The translations under genes and the position numbers were made by a program. DNA of 27,376 nt from an uncultured Acetatifactor sp. (GTDB taxonomy: Bacteria > Bacillota > Clostridia > Lachnospirales > Lachnospiraceae): NCBI GenBank assembly GCA_910586775.1, contig CAJUJN010000057.1, forward strand, positions 1 through 27,376, read 5' to 3'. The notes beneath the pieces were generated by a model. That model saw nothing but the letters and a program-made list of their open reading frames with translations. It was not told the DNA's origin and searched no databases. This document shows, piece after piece, positions 6,196 to 14,130 of this stretch; the stretch's first letter is position 1; each line of letters opens with the position of its first letter.

Positions 6196-7941
6196 TCATG
6201 CACTGTGTACAGCAGCCGCAGCTTCGTTCCTCAGCTGCTCATAGGTGTATGCAATCTGCAGCAGTTTCTTCTCCTGGAAGCAGTCGCCGATAAGCTGCAG
6301 TCCAATCGGAAGTCCTGCCCCATCCGTACCGCAGGGAACGCTGATGGCCGGAAGTCCCGCCAGATTTACGGAAATCGTGTAGATGTCACCCAGGTACATC
6401 TGAATGGGGTCTGCCAGGCTCTCTCCCAGTTTCGGCGCTGTGGTGGGTGCCGCCGGTCCCAGGATACAGTCATATTTTTCAAAGGCTTCGTCAAAGGCTT
6501 TCTTGATCATGGCTTTCACCCGCAGCGCCTTCAGATAATAGGCATCGTAATAGCCGGAACTCAGTACGAAGCTTCCCAGCATGATGCGGCGCTTCACCTC
6601 CTCGCCGAAGCCTCGGGAGCGGGTCTCTTTATACATCTGATGCAATTCCTGCGCATTTTCGTCGCGGTAGCCATATTTAATCCCGTCAAACCGCTCCAGA
6701 TTAGAACTGGCTTCCGCCGCCGCAATGGTATAATAAGCGGGAATGGCGTAATCCACCAGCCACAGGTCAAACTCTTCCACAACGGCACCGTTGGCTTTCA
6801 GAACCCCGGCGGCCTCGAGGACAGCGCCGCGCACCTCCGGCGACAGTCCTCTGGCTCCATTTTCCTGATTCTTCTCGGTTTCCGGAATGTAAGCTTTAGG
6901 GATGCCGATGCGCATTCCCTTTACATCTTTTCTCAGCGCCGTGGTAAAATCCGTATCTGCGCGGCATATCAGCGTGGAATCCGTGACGGCGGACACTCTC
7001 TCAGACTCTCTGTTCTCCGTGCCGCACTGACTGTTCTCTGCGCGACACTGACTGCTCTCCGCACGACGCTGACTACTCTCCGCACGACACTGACTGCTCT
7101 CCGCACGACGCTGACTGCTCTCCGCACAACACTGACTGGCATCCGGTTTTGTTTCCTGCTCTTTGGACAAAGGAATTTCTTGCGCATGCCGTATCCCCTC
7201 CGCTCCGCATCGGGGAGAATCGCTCTTCCTGCCGGTGAAAACAGGGCCTGCAATCGTCTCCAATACTACAGCGCAGTCTTCTACCGTTTTGCATAACGGG
7301 CCAATCTGGTCCAGGGAGGAGCCATACGCCACCAGGCCGTAACGTGATACCGTGCCATAGGTGGGTTTCATGCCTACCACACCGCAGTGGGACGCCGGCT
7401 GGCGAATGGAGCCTCCGGTATCGGAGCCCAGCGCGAAAAAGCATTCTCCTGCCGCCACTGCCGCTGCGGAACCGCCGGAAGAGCCTCCGGGCACATGTTC
7501 CGGATTATGAGGATTTCGGGTAGGGCCGTAAGCGGAGGTCTCCGTGGTAGAACCCATGGCAAATTCGTCCATATTTGTCTTGCCGATGACGACTGCGCCA
7601 GCCTGTTCCAGCTTCAGGACTGCTTCCGCGGAATAGGTGGGGATGAAGTTCCCAAGAATCCGGGAAGCGCAGGTAGTCGCCATCCCTTCCGTGCACAGAT
7701 TGTCCTTCACAGCCACGGGCACGCCGGCCAGCGGTCCGGAGAGTTCGCCCGACTCTATTTTCTGCTGCACTTCCGCCGCCTTCTTTAACGCTTTTCCCCT
7801 GTCAATTGTCACATAGCAGTTGTAAAGTTCTTCTGATTTGTCTATTTGCTCCAGTACTGCCTGCATGGCTTCCACGGCGGTGGCTTTGCCTTCTTTTATC
7901 AGCCTGCCAAGCTGTACTGCGGAGAGGGATAAAAGTTCCAT
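6196..7941 (-). CDS. gatA: Asp/Glu-tRNA amidotransferase subunit A with a repeat-containing insertion
   Basis: The glutaminase subunit of GatCAB, an amidase-signature enzyme that releases ammonia from glutamine and passes it to GatB. The Ser-cisSer-Lys triad reads Lys79 (VAVKDN), Ser154 (PGGSSGGS) and Ser178 (GSDTGGSIR), at the positions known for well-studied GatA proteins. The start follows GGAGG with six bases of spacing. The protein has 581 residues against about 485 normally. The excess is one insertion at about residues 233-320, between LETIAG and DSTLIC; it carries six SQ(C/R)RAES-type heptads. The rest, including KDVKGMRIGIPKAYI and the C-terminal half, is intact, so the enzyme is probably functional. 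A leader-type repeat sits between gatC and this gene. Confidence 0.96.
   Translation of the reverse strand: MELLSLSAVQLGRLIKEGKATAVEAMQAVLEQIDKSEELYNCYVTIDRGKALKKAAEVQQKIESGELSGPLAGVPVAVKDNLCTEGMATTCASRILGNFIPTYSAEAVLKLEQAGAVVIGKTNMDEFAMGSTTETSAYGPTRNPHNPEHVPGGSSGGSAAAVAAGECFFALGSDTGGSIRQPASHCGVVGMKPTYGTVSRYGLVAYGSSLDQIGPLCKTVEDCAVVLETIAGPVFTGRKSDSPRCGAEGIRHAQEIPLSKEQETKPDASQCCAESSQRRAESSQCRAESSQRRAESSQCRAENSQCGTENRESERVSAVTDSTLICRADTDFTTALRKDVKGMRIGIPKAYIPETEKNQENGARGLSPEVRGAVLEAAGVLKANGAVVEEFDLWLVDYAIPAYYTIAAAEASSNLERFDGIKYGYRDENAQELHQMYKETRSRGFGEEVKRRIMLGSFVLSSGYYDAYYLKALRVKAMIKKAFDEAFEKYDCILGPAAPTTAPKLGESLADPIQMYLGDIYTISVNLAGLPAISVPCGTDGAGLPIGLQLIGDCFQEKKLLQIAYTYEQLRNEAAAAVHSA
7012..7137 (-). 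repeat. Six 21-bp tandem repeats inside gatA
   Basis: Six contiguous 21-bp units begin at 7012, 7033, 7054, 7075, 7096 and 7117 and encode heptads of the form SQ-(C/R)-(C/R/G)-(A/T)-E-(S/N). Four central copies alternate between two versions, giving a 42-bp higher-order period. That is typical of expansion by slippage or unequal recombination. Because 21 is a multiple of three, copy-number changes keep gatA in frame. The repeats lie in the GatA insertion, not in the conserved fold. Confidence 0.9.
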
Positions 7942-7952
7942 ATTGCCTCCTA

Positions 7953-8026
7953 TTCCAGTTCCGCATCCTCCCCATCCAGTACCTGATCCTGGCATAGGAT
8001 GGGGACGATGCTGTTTTCCAGTTCCG
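7953..8026 (-). repeat. Single-unit leader repeat between gatC and gatA
   Basis: CGGAACTGGAA motifs (plus strand TTCCAGTTCCG) at 7953 and 8016 bracket one 63-bp unit. In transcript sense the arms are GCATC/GATGC, then a G-G mismatch, then TCCCCATCC/GGATGGGGA around a 19-nt loop. The upstream motif begins one base after the gatC stop codon. The downstream motif runs into the gatA ribosome site (GGAACTGGAATAGGAGG). It belongs to the same family as the arrays at guaB, aspS and the rpiB homologue. Confidence 0.88.
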
Positions 8027-8028
8027 TA

Positions 8029-8322
8029 TCATTCAAAAGTTTTGGGCACCACAAACATATCATCTTTCCGGGCCGGTGCGTTCCGCAGGATGTTTTCGCT
8101 CTCGTCCCCGTTGGTCACCACGTCCTCCCGGAATACATTCTGCACCGGAAATACATGGGACATGGGTTCCACTCCTGTGGTGTCCAGTTCGTTTAATTTA
8201 TCGATGTAGTCAAGCATCCTTCCCATGTCCTTTTTCGCCTGTTCCTTCTCTTCTCCTGAAAGGGCAAGCTTTGCGAGAATCCCTACATATTCTATTGTTT
8301 CGTCACTTATTATATTTGCCAT
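8029..8322 (-). CDS. gatC: Asp/Glu-tRNA amidotransferase subunit C
   Basis: The small belt-like subunit that holds GatA and GatB together. At 97 residues it matches the family length. It shows the typical N-terminal helix pattern (ISDETIEYVGILAKLALSGEE), the central RMLDYIDKLNELDTTGVEPMSH motif and the C-terminal R-x-D-x(n)-LRNAP-x-R-x-DDMFVVPK(T/V) region. The start was placed at the ATG following GGGAG with a short spacer; an in-frame ATG nine codons earlier lacks a site. The stop is followed at once by the leader repeat before gatA. The 167-bp gap to the NUDIX gene holds a short TTTGTC-A-GACAAA palindrome but no clear terminator. Confidence 0.95.
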   Translation of the reverse strand: MANIISDETIEYVGILAKLALSGEEKEQAKKDMGRMLDYIDKLNELDTTGVEPMSHVFPVQNVFREDVVTNGDESENILRNAPARKDDMFVVPKTFE

Positions 8323-8489
8323 ATCGCTCTCCCATTTCTTTTTCATCACGTCGGTTGCCCAATCTCCGGGACTTCATCTTTCCGTCATCCCGATTGCCGC
8401 TCATCTGCAATATATACTCACAGCCGAAAACATTTGTCTGACAAAATGTATATCCCAATTGTGGTATTAAAAACGGCAATTGTATGCGC

Positions 8490-8951
8490 TCACGAGTACA
8501 AAGAATACGGTGCATGCTTTTTACTTCCCTCATATTCCTGATAACACAGCCCTTTCTTTTCGGATACGGCGCTGGAAATCAGCTTTTTCGTGAGTTCCGG
8601 AACATCGTTCCTTGCCAGTGCCTCCTCAATCTCCAGCCACAGCACCTCACTGTTTTCGTCATGGTCGGTTACAGCTTCACCGGAAACATATTCGGCTCTG
8701 AACGCGACGTACCAGTCATGCATATTGAATCTGATACCGATAATGTCCGCCGCTTCGACTACAATTCCGGTTTCTTCCATAAACTCCCGCTTTAATGCTT
8801 CCTGCGGCGTCTCGCCAAGGTTCACATAGCCGCCCGGGATAATGAGCATATCTTTTCCGCTTCCGTAGGTATGGCGTGCGAGCAATACCTTTCCGTCCTT
8901 TACAACAACGCCTGTCACGCTTTGTCCCCAGTTTGTATTTTCATGATCCAT
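8490..8951 (-). CDS. NUDIX hydrolase
   Basis: A 153-residue protein with a complete NUDIX box at residues 41-63 (G-x5-E-x7-REFMEETGI), so it should hydrolyse a nucleoside diphosphate linked to another moiety using Mg2+. The order of strands around the box (SVTGVVVKDGKVLLARH before, ADIIGIRFNMHDWYVAFRAEY after) fits a MutT-like fold. The substrate cannot be inferred. The start has GAGGAA seven bases upstream; longer in-frame starts have no ribosome site. It lies between aspS (85-bp gap) and gatC (167-bp gap) on the same strand and may be co-transcribed, an uncommon partner for a tRNA amidation operon. Confidence 0.92.
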   Translation of the reverse strand: MDHENTNWGQSVTGVVVKDGKVLLARHTYGSGKDMLIIPGGYVNLGETPQEALKREFMEETGIVVEAADIIGIRFNMHDWYVAFRAEYVSGEAVTDHDENSEVLWLEIEEALARNDVPELTKKLISSAVSEKKGLCYQEYEGSKKHAPYSLYS

Positions 8952-9036
8952 AAATATTTCCTCACAAATGCAAAGTTTAACTGCTGCTATTTTTACACTC
9001 AACGTATTCAAGCCTTCAATTCTGTTTTCCGATAAT

Positions 9037-10788
9037 TCAATCACGGATTTTAATATGCACTTCCCGAAGCTGCTGTTCGGTAACATCACCCGGCGCATTG
9101 CACATCAGATCCTGGGCGGAACCGCTCATGGGGAACGCAATGACCTCGCGGATGTTCTCCTCGCCCCTTAGCAGCATCAGCATCCTGTCTATGCCGGGCG
9201 CCATTCCCGCATGGGGCGGCGCGCCGAAGCGGAATGCCTGATAGAGCGCCCCGAATTTCTTCTGCAATGTCTCTTCGTCGTAACCCGCAAGCGCAAAGGC
9301 TTTCACCATAATGTCCAGGTCGTGGTTTCTCACTGCCCCGGAGGAAAGCTCCACGCCGTTGCAGACAATGTCGTACTGATAGGCCAGAATGTCCAGGGGA
9401 TTTTCCTGTTCCAGTGCCTTCAGGCCGCCCTGGGGCATGGAGAACGGGTTGTGGGTAAAGGTGAGCTGCTTCGTCTCCTGGTCAATCTCATACATAGGGA
9501 AATCATTCACATAGCAGAAACGGAATGCATTCTGCTCTGTCAGCCCCAGCTTTTCTCCCAGTTCATCGCGGATCTTTCCCGCATAAAAGCAGGCTCTCTC
9601 CTCCTTGTCGGCGATAAAAAAACAAGTGTCTCCCGCTTCCAGCCCTGTCAGTTCCCGCAGCACTGCTTTCAGTCCCTCCGGTATAAACTTGTCAATGGGC
9701 CCCTTGTAGGAAAGGTCCTCCGCCACCTCCAGATACCCCAGCCCCGCCATTCCCAACGACTGGGCGAACTGCAGAAGCTTCTCATGGAATCCCTTGCTCA
9801 TCTCGGCATGCACCCGGATAGCCCGGACCGTTCTGCCCAGAAAAGGCTTGAAAGTGCATTTCCGGAAAAATTCCGTCACATCCTGGATACGCAGCGGATT
9901 GCGCAAATCCGGCTTATCCGTTCCGAATTCCAGCATTGCCTGCCTGTAGCTGAATACAGGGTAAGGCGCCCGGGTCACGGCGGCTCCTTCCGGCGCGAAT
10001 TTCTCGAAGACAGCGGAAAGTATCGTTTCTCCTGCACGGAATACATCCTCCTGTGCGGCAAAGCTCATCTCGAAATCAAGCTGATAGAACTCTCCCGGCG
10101 AGCGGTCCGCTCTGGCATCCTCGTCCCGGAAACAGGGCGCTATCTGGAAATATTTATCGATGCCGGACACCATCAGCAGCTGTTTGTACTGTTGAGGCGC
10201 CTGGGGAAGGGCATAAAATTTTCCCTTATATTTACGGGACGGGACGATATAATCCCTGGCGCCTTCCGGTGAGGATGCGCAGAGGATGGGGGTCTGAATC
10301 TCCACAAAGCCCATCTCCGTCATCTTTGCGCGGAGAAATGCGATAACCTGTGCGCGAAACAGAATATTATCCCTCACTTTTGCGTTCCTCATATCCAGAT
10401 AACGGTACTTAAGGCGCACATCTTCTCTGGTTTCTCTGGATGTCATCACTTCAAAGGGAAGCTGGCCATACACTTTACCCAGAACGGTAATCTCCTGTGC
10501 CTCCAGTTCAATGGTGCCGGAGGGTATTCTGGGGTTGTAGGTCTCCTCGTCCCGCTTTTCCACGAGGCCTTCCACGGTAATGCAGGTTTCCTTTGTCAGC
10601 CCTTTTAAAAGGCCCGGCGTACGAATCACCACCTGCAGAACGCCGTACATATCCCGTAAGTCTATGAAGGACACGCCGCCATGGTCGCGGATATTTTCAA
10701 TCCAGCCTGCCACGCGGAGTCTTTCTCCGATATGATGTTCCTGAACTTCTCCAATCGTTCTGTCTCTGTACTGATTTATGCTTGTCAT
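9037..10788 (-). CDS. aspS: Aspartyl-tRNA synthetase
   Basis: Attaches Asp to tRNA-Asp; with GatCAB next door it is likely a non-discriminating enzyme that also charges tRNA-Asn. The 583 residues are the full bacterial type. They comprise an N-terminal OB-fold (GWIENIRDHGGVSFIDLRD), class II catalytic core with motif 2 FRDEDARADR at 220-229, the GAD insertion, and motif 3 GIDRMLMLLRGE at about 532-543. The usual QPEFTQ after motif 2 reads SPGEFYQ here, a variant I associate with some anaerobe AspRS. The start follows AAGGAG. Upstream lie a two-unit leader repeat and a T-box, so expression is probably controlled by uncharged tRNA. Discrimination cannot be settled from sequence reading alone. 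Confidence 0.96.
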   Translation of the reverse strand: MTSINQYRDRTIGEVQEHHIGERLRVAGWIENIRDHGGVSFIDLRDMYGVLQVVIRTPGLLKGLTKETCITVEGLVEKRDEETYNPRIPSGTIELEAQEITVLGKVYGQLPFEVMTSRETREDVRLKYRYLDMRNAKVRDNILFRAQVIAFLRAKMTEMGFVEIQTPILCASSPEGARDYIVPSRKYKGKFYALPQAPQQYKQLLMVSGIDKYFQIAPCFRDEDARADRSPGEFYQLDFEMSFAAQEDVFRAGETILSAVFEKFAPEGAAVTRAPYPVFSYRQAMLEFGTDKPDLRNPLRIQDVTEFFRKCTFKPFLGRTVRAIRVHAEMSKGFHEKLLQFAQSLGMAGLGYLEVAEDLSYKGPIDKFIPEGLKAVLRELTGLEAGDTCFFIADKEERACFYAGKIRDELGEKLGLTEQNAFRFCYVNDFPMYEIDQETKQLTFTHNPFSMPQGGLKALEQENPLDILAYQYDIVCNGVELSSGAVRNHDLDIMVKAFALAGYDEETLQKKFGALYQAFRFGAPPHAGMAPGIDRMLMLLRGEENIREVIAFPMSGSAQDLMCNAPGDVTEQQLREVHIKIRD

Positions 10789-10804
10789 AGAGGCTCCTTT
10801 CTTA

Positions 10805-10913
10805 TTCCAGTTCCGCATCTCCCTGCTCAACGCCAGGTCCAGGCAGATGCTGTTTCCAGTTCCGCATCTCCCTGCACAACGCCAGGTACAGGCAGATGCT
10901 GTCTCTAAGTTAC
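10805..10913 (-). repeat. Leader repeat array of aspS: two 49-bp units
   Basis: Motifs at 10805 and 10854 (exact) and a decayed one at 10903 give a 49-bp period. In transcript sense each unit has arms GCATCT/AGATGC, a G-G mismatch, then CCTG/CAGG closing a loop. The array lies between the T-box terminator (10944-10980) and the aspS ribosome site, so it would be transcribed only on T-box read-through. Same family as the guaB, gatA and rpiB-homologue arrays, with the shortest unit. Confidence 0.85.
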
Positions 10914-10943
10914 ATATCTGTTCCCGAGCCTCTTCCTGCGCAC

Positions 10944-11261
10944 AAAAAAAGCCCGGAACACAGTTTTCTGCATTCCGGGACGAATAATTGTCAATAATTA
11001 TCCGCGGTACCACCCGCTTTGAACAGCCGTATCTTCCATCAAAGATATTTTCCCGCCTGCTCCACTCTGACACTTAACGCGTGCAACGAGCCGTCCTAGC
11101 ATAAGTCTTCCACCTTCAAACCGTCCTGCTTATGTTCAGATGACCTGCTCCGGAGTGTTCCCCATATCAGTTCCCGCCGGCAGCGCTCTCAGTCGGTGAC
11201 GCCGCCTTCCTGTTGCCTTTCCTGAAAGGAGTCTCCTTCATGGCATTTACTTTATTACGAT
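10944..11261 (-). promoter_or_regulatory. T-box riboswitch leader controlling aspS
   Basis: The minus strand carries the T-box core GGGTGGTACCGCGGA (11001-11015). Downstream is a terminator hairpin (10952-10958 with 10973-10979, CCCGGAA/TTCCGGG) followed by seven Ts (10944-10950). Upstream are a stem III-like hairpin (TATCTT/AAGATA, about 11027-11050) and a long structured stem I region with GGCGGCG/CGCTGCC pairing and a GAGAG bulge. Uncharged cognate tRNA would stabilise the antiterminator and turn on aspS. The specifier codon is not certain. Candidates are GAT in ACTGATATGG and the overlapping GAA/AAC in GGGGAACACTCC; an Asn codon would fit a GatCAB-coupled operon. Confidence 0.93.
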
Positions 11262-11267
11262 GAAGTA

Positions 11268-11296
11268 AGGATAACACATTCATTAATGGATTGCAA
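11268..11296 (-). promoter_or_regulatory. Promoter of the T-box/aspS operon
   Basis: On the minus strand TTGCAA (11291-11296) and TATCCT (11268-11273) are 17 bp apart, predicting a start near 11261, just before the T-box leader. No other convincing promoter is seen before gatB, apart from a possible weak one ahead of gatC. Confidence 0.65.
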
Positions 11297-11314
11297 GCTT
11301 TTTTTGCTTTAATC

Positions 11315-11532
11315 TCAGAAATCTCCAACTTTTACATATCCCAGCTTTTCCTGCATGGTATCATTCAGCTGTTCCGCCGAAAGTCTGCCGCTCTCCACCA
11401 GTTCGTCTCATATTTCCGATACAATTCATTAAAATATCTCTCTGCTTTTGATTCAAACCCCATTTCATAGTCCGATTTTTTCAGCAGCCCATACAAGACA
11501 GGCTCTTTATTCTCAATCATGCTTTTCTGCAT
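11315..11532 (-). pseudogene. Frameshifted small gene (about 72 residues if repaired)
   Basis: An ATG at 11532, 16 bases after the acyltransferase stop, opens a coding-like frame (MQKSMIENKEPVLYGLLKKS through ESKAERYFNELYRKYE). The frame then loses sense near 11405. One base off, the reading continues as DELVESGRLSAEQLNDTMQE and on to KLGYVKVGDF with a stop at 11315. The two halves join naturally at YRKYE/DELVES, so a single-base deletion (or sequencing error) in the TATGAGACGAAC stretch is the simplest explanation. The repaired product would be small, charged and helical. No family recognised. It probably was the last gene of the acyltransferase unit. Confidence 0.5.
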
Positions 11533-11548
11533 TTTCCCACGCTTTCCC

Positions 11549-12610
11549 TCAGCACAGATACCTGCCCAGCACAGGTATCCGCCGCAGGCAGGCCGCCACG
11601 ACGGTGCAAACTGCATAACACCCCAATGCAAGCAACGGAATCCCGATAATATTGGGAACCAGCATGGTATCGATTCCCCTCTCTTCCAGCACTTCCAGTA
11701 AGCCCACATGCATCACATAAACCCCAAAGGTCGCATCTGAGAGCTCCCGGATGATCCTGGCCGCCGGACGACTGTAATGCACCTTGCTCATAACATTCGT
11801 AAAAAACAGAAACAGCGCCGTTACAATAATAAACGTAAACGCGCCATAGCTGTCATAAAACTCCCCTCTGGGCTCCCCTGCCTTCAGTGACAGATATCTG
11901 TCCACAAATTGATTCAGCAGCGCCGCCGGAATCACCCCTGCGTATATAACTCTGTGCCACTTTTCCGGAATTCCGTAATGGGCAATATAATATCCCCATA
12001 CGAAATACCCGATATAGCTGCACGCCATGCCTAATTCCGCAACATTAGTCAGATCTGACGCATACCTTACGATATAGGACCTGCTCAGGGCAGACACCGT
12101 GAACATCCCTATTTTCAGGAAAATGAACAGCAGCAAAAAATATTGAAGATTTCTCTTGTCGGCGTTTTTTACCCAGGAACGCAGAATCGGAACAAGCATA
12201 TAGATTGCAACAATCATCGGCAGAAACCAGAGGTGGTACCTGCCGCCCAGCAGTTCCTTTATTACTTCCTTCCACTCCGCGGCTCCCAGACCACGTTTTC
12301 TGCAATCGTAGATGCCGTACAGTCCGGACCATATCCAGTATATCGCCAGAAGCCGGAATATATTATGGAAATACAGCCTTTTGATACCGATGTCTTTATT
12401 CAGGAAAATGGCTCCGCTGATCATCACAAAAATCGGAACCCCGAAACGGAACAGCGCATCCCAGGCATTCGCAATCTGCCATTCTCTGTCAGTCACCGGA
12501 AGCACATACCATTTCTGGCCGGCGCTGTGCAGCATCACCACACTGAATGCCGCCACGATGCGAAGCAAATCATAATGAATCATCCTTTTATCCTGTGACA
12601 CTGCTTCCAT
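11549..12610 (-). CDS. Acyltransferase family 3 membrane protein
   Basis: A 353-residue integral membrane protein with about ten hydrophobic segments. The opening YDLLRIVAAFSVVMLHS carries the conserved early R and H of the acyltransferase 3 (OafA/NodX-like) family. FRFGVPIFVMISGAIFL and YHLWFLPMIVAIYMLVPIL are further family hallmarks. Members move acyl groups onto surface sugars, teichoic acids or peptidoglycan. The acceptor here is unknown, and no glycan cluster is adjacent. The start is the second ATG of MAMEAVSQ, nine bases from GGAGG (12620-12624); the first ATG is only three bases away. It begins 35 bp after dapL on the same strand and may be co-transcribed. Confidence 0.88.
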   Translation of the reverse strand: MEAVSQDKRMIHYDLLRIVAAFSVVMLHSAGQKWYVLPVTDREWQIANAWDALFRFGVPIFVMISGAIFLNKDIGIKRLYFHNIFRLLAIYWIWSGLYGIYDCRKRGLGAAEWKEVIKELLGGRYHLWFLPMIVAIYMLVPILRSWVKNADKRNLQYFLLLFIFLKIGMFTVSALSRSYIVRYASDLTNVAELGMACSYIGYFVWGYYIAHYGIPEKWHRVIYAGVIPAALLNQFVDRYLSLKAGEPRGEFYDSYGAFTFIIVTALFLFFTNVMSKVHYSRPAARIIRELSDATFGVYVMHVGLLEVLEERGIDTMLVPNIIGIPLLALGCYAVCTVVAACLRRIPVLGRYLC

Positions 12611-12645
12611 AGCCATGTTCCTCCCGCTGCGCCCAAACGGCCTCC

Positions 12646-13872
12646 TTAAAACTGCAGTGTCCGAATCCTGTCCACTGCCTCAACCGTATTCTCATAGCTT
12701 CCGAACGCGGTCAGCCTGAAGTATCCCTCTCCGCTGGGGCCGAAACCGGAACCGGGCGTTCCCACCACATTCACCTGTTCAAGCAGACAGTCAAAGAATT
12801 CCCAGCTGCTCATCCCCTTCGGCGTCTTCAGCCAGATATAAGGGGAATTGACACCCCCCGACACGGTATATCCGGCCTCCTTCAGGCCATTGAAAATATA
12901 TTTCGCATTTTTCATGTAATAGGCAACCTGCTCCTTCAGCTGAGCCTTTCCCGCCTCGGAGTAAACAGCCTCGCCCGCTCTCTGCACGATATAAGGCGCA
13001 CCATTATACTTCGTACCGTGACGTCTCGCCCACAGCGCATGCAGAGACACATCCCCGCATTTCAGTTCCTTCGGAATTACGGTAAATCCAAGACGCACTC
13101 CCGTAAATCCTGCATTTTTGGAAAAGGAACGAAACTCAATCGCGCAGCTTTTTGCCCCTTCGCATTCATAAATGCTGTGAGGCACATCCTCCTCGGAAAT
13201 ATAAGCCTCGTAGGCAGCATCATAGAGAATGACAGCGCCTTTCTTTTGCGCATAATCCACCCATTCCTGCAGCTGCGCCCTGGTGATAGTCGCCCCCGTA
13301 GGATTGTTGGGGAAGCACAGATAGATCAGATCCGGCGTCCGGGACTCCCCTGGCAGTTCCGGTGCAAAACGGTTCTCCGCAGTGCAGGGCATGTATATTA
13401 CATCACTCCAGGTCTCCCGCTCACTGTCATAGGTGCCTGTCCGCCCCGCCATCACATTGGAATCCACATATACGGGATACACCGGGTCACATACCGCAAC
13501 ACGATTGTCCAGGCTGAAAATCTCCTGAATATTGCCGGTATCACATTTTGCCCCGTCTGAAATGAAGATTTCATCCGCATCGATATCGCAGCCCCTGGCC
13601 CGGTAATCATTGTCGGCAATTGCCTTCCGCAGGAACTCATACCCCAAATCAGGCGCATATCCGCGGAAAGTCTCCGCGTTCCCCATCTCGTCCACCGCGC
13701 CGTGCAGCGCCTCCGTCACCGCCGGAACCAGCGGCAGCGTCACATCGCCTATCCCCAGGCGGATAATCTTCTTATCCGGATGTGCCGTACTGTACACGCT
13801 TACCTTTTTTCCAATCGTAGAAAACAAATAACTTCCGGGAAGCTTTATATAATTCTCATTGATCCTAAACAT
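12646..13872 (-). CDS. dapL: LL-diaminopimelate aminotransferase
   Basis: A PLP enzyme that converts tetrahydrodipicolinate directly to LL-diaminopimelate with glutamate, bypassing the succinylase or acetylase branches of lysine and peptidoglycan precursor synthesis. At 408 residues it matches the family. The PLP lysine is Lys252 in FRSFSKNAGFTGVRLGF. The SDGAKCDTGN (105-114) and FPNNPTGATIT motifs are typical of DapL. The C-terminal PGSGFGPSGEGYFRLTAFGS is well conserved. The ATG follows AGAGGAAAG; upstream in-frame codons lie in the spacer and have no site. It follows dapF, which acts on its product, after a 258-bp spacer. Confidence 0.95.
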   Translation of the reverse strand: MFRINENYIKLPGSYLFSTIGKKVSVYSTAHPDKKIIRLGIGDVTLPLVPAVTEALHGAVDEMGNAETFRGYAPDLGYEFLRKAIADNDYRARGCDIDADEIFISDGAKCDTGNIQEIFSLDNRVAVCDPVYPVYVDSNVMAGRTGTYDSERETWSDVIYMPCTAENRFAPELPGESRTPDLIYLCFPNNPTGATITRAQLQEWVDYAQKKGAVILYDAAYEAYISEEDVPHSIYECEGAKSCAIEFRSFSKNAGFTGVRLGFTVIPKELKCGDVSLHALWARRHGTKYNGAPYIVQRAGEAVYSEAGKAQLKEQVAYYMKNAKYIFNGLKEAGYTVSGGVNSPYIWLKTPKGMSSWEFFDCLLEQVNVVGTPGSGFGPSGEGYFRLTAFGSYENTVEAVDRIRTLQF

Positions 13873-14080
13873 TACTCTCTTTCCTCTCCCTTCATACACC
13901 TTTAACCCTGCCGACAGCCCCCTGTATGCAACAGGCCCAGTCCCAAAGGCACATCCCGAAGCACCGCCTGCCGGGCAGATTGGACAATTGAACCGGTTTA
14001 CCTTAAACAATGCCGGACAGATCCGGGATATTCCCCGTAAAAACGCTCGTCCACCGCACACGCCAGGTCCGGAAACACGC

Positions 14081-14114
14081 GCTCACTTTGAGCATTCTTC
14101 TGTATGAGAAGAAT
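14081..14114 (-). other. Two adjacent small hairpins in the dapF-dapL spacer
   Basis: An 8-bp perfect repeat (14094-14101 with 14107-14114, ATTCTTCT/AGAAGAAT) lies next to a 5-bp one (GCTCA-CTT-TGAGC, 14081-14093). Both are just downstream of the dapF stop. There is no T-run, so they are more likely RNA-processing or stability elements than a terminator. The rest of the 258-bp spacer shows nothing recognisable. Confidence 0.35.
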
Positions 14115-14130
14115 CCCGGCCTTTACCTGC

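Noticed and set aside
10789..11073. 95-residue N-terminal extension of AspRS
   Set aside because: The stretch covers the repeat array, the T-box terminator and the antiterminator. AAGGAG precedes the internal ATG, and the family begins there.
13873..14130. Lysine riboswitch before dapL
   Set aside because: The spacer between dapF and dapL shows two small hairpins but none of the conserved lysine-aptamer sequence. An intra-operon position also makes it unlikely.
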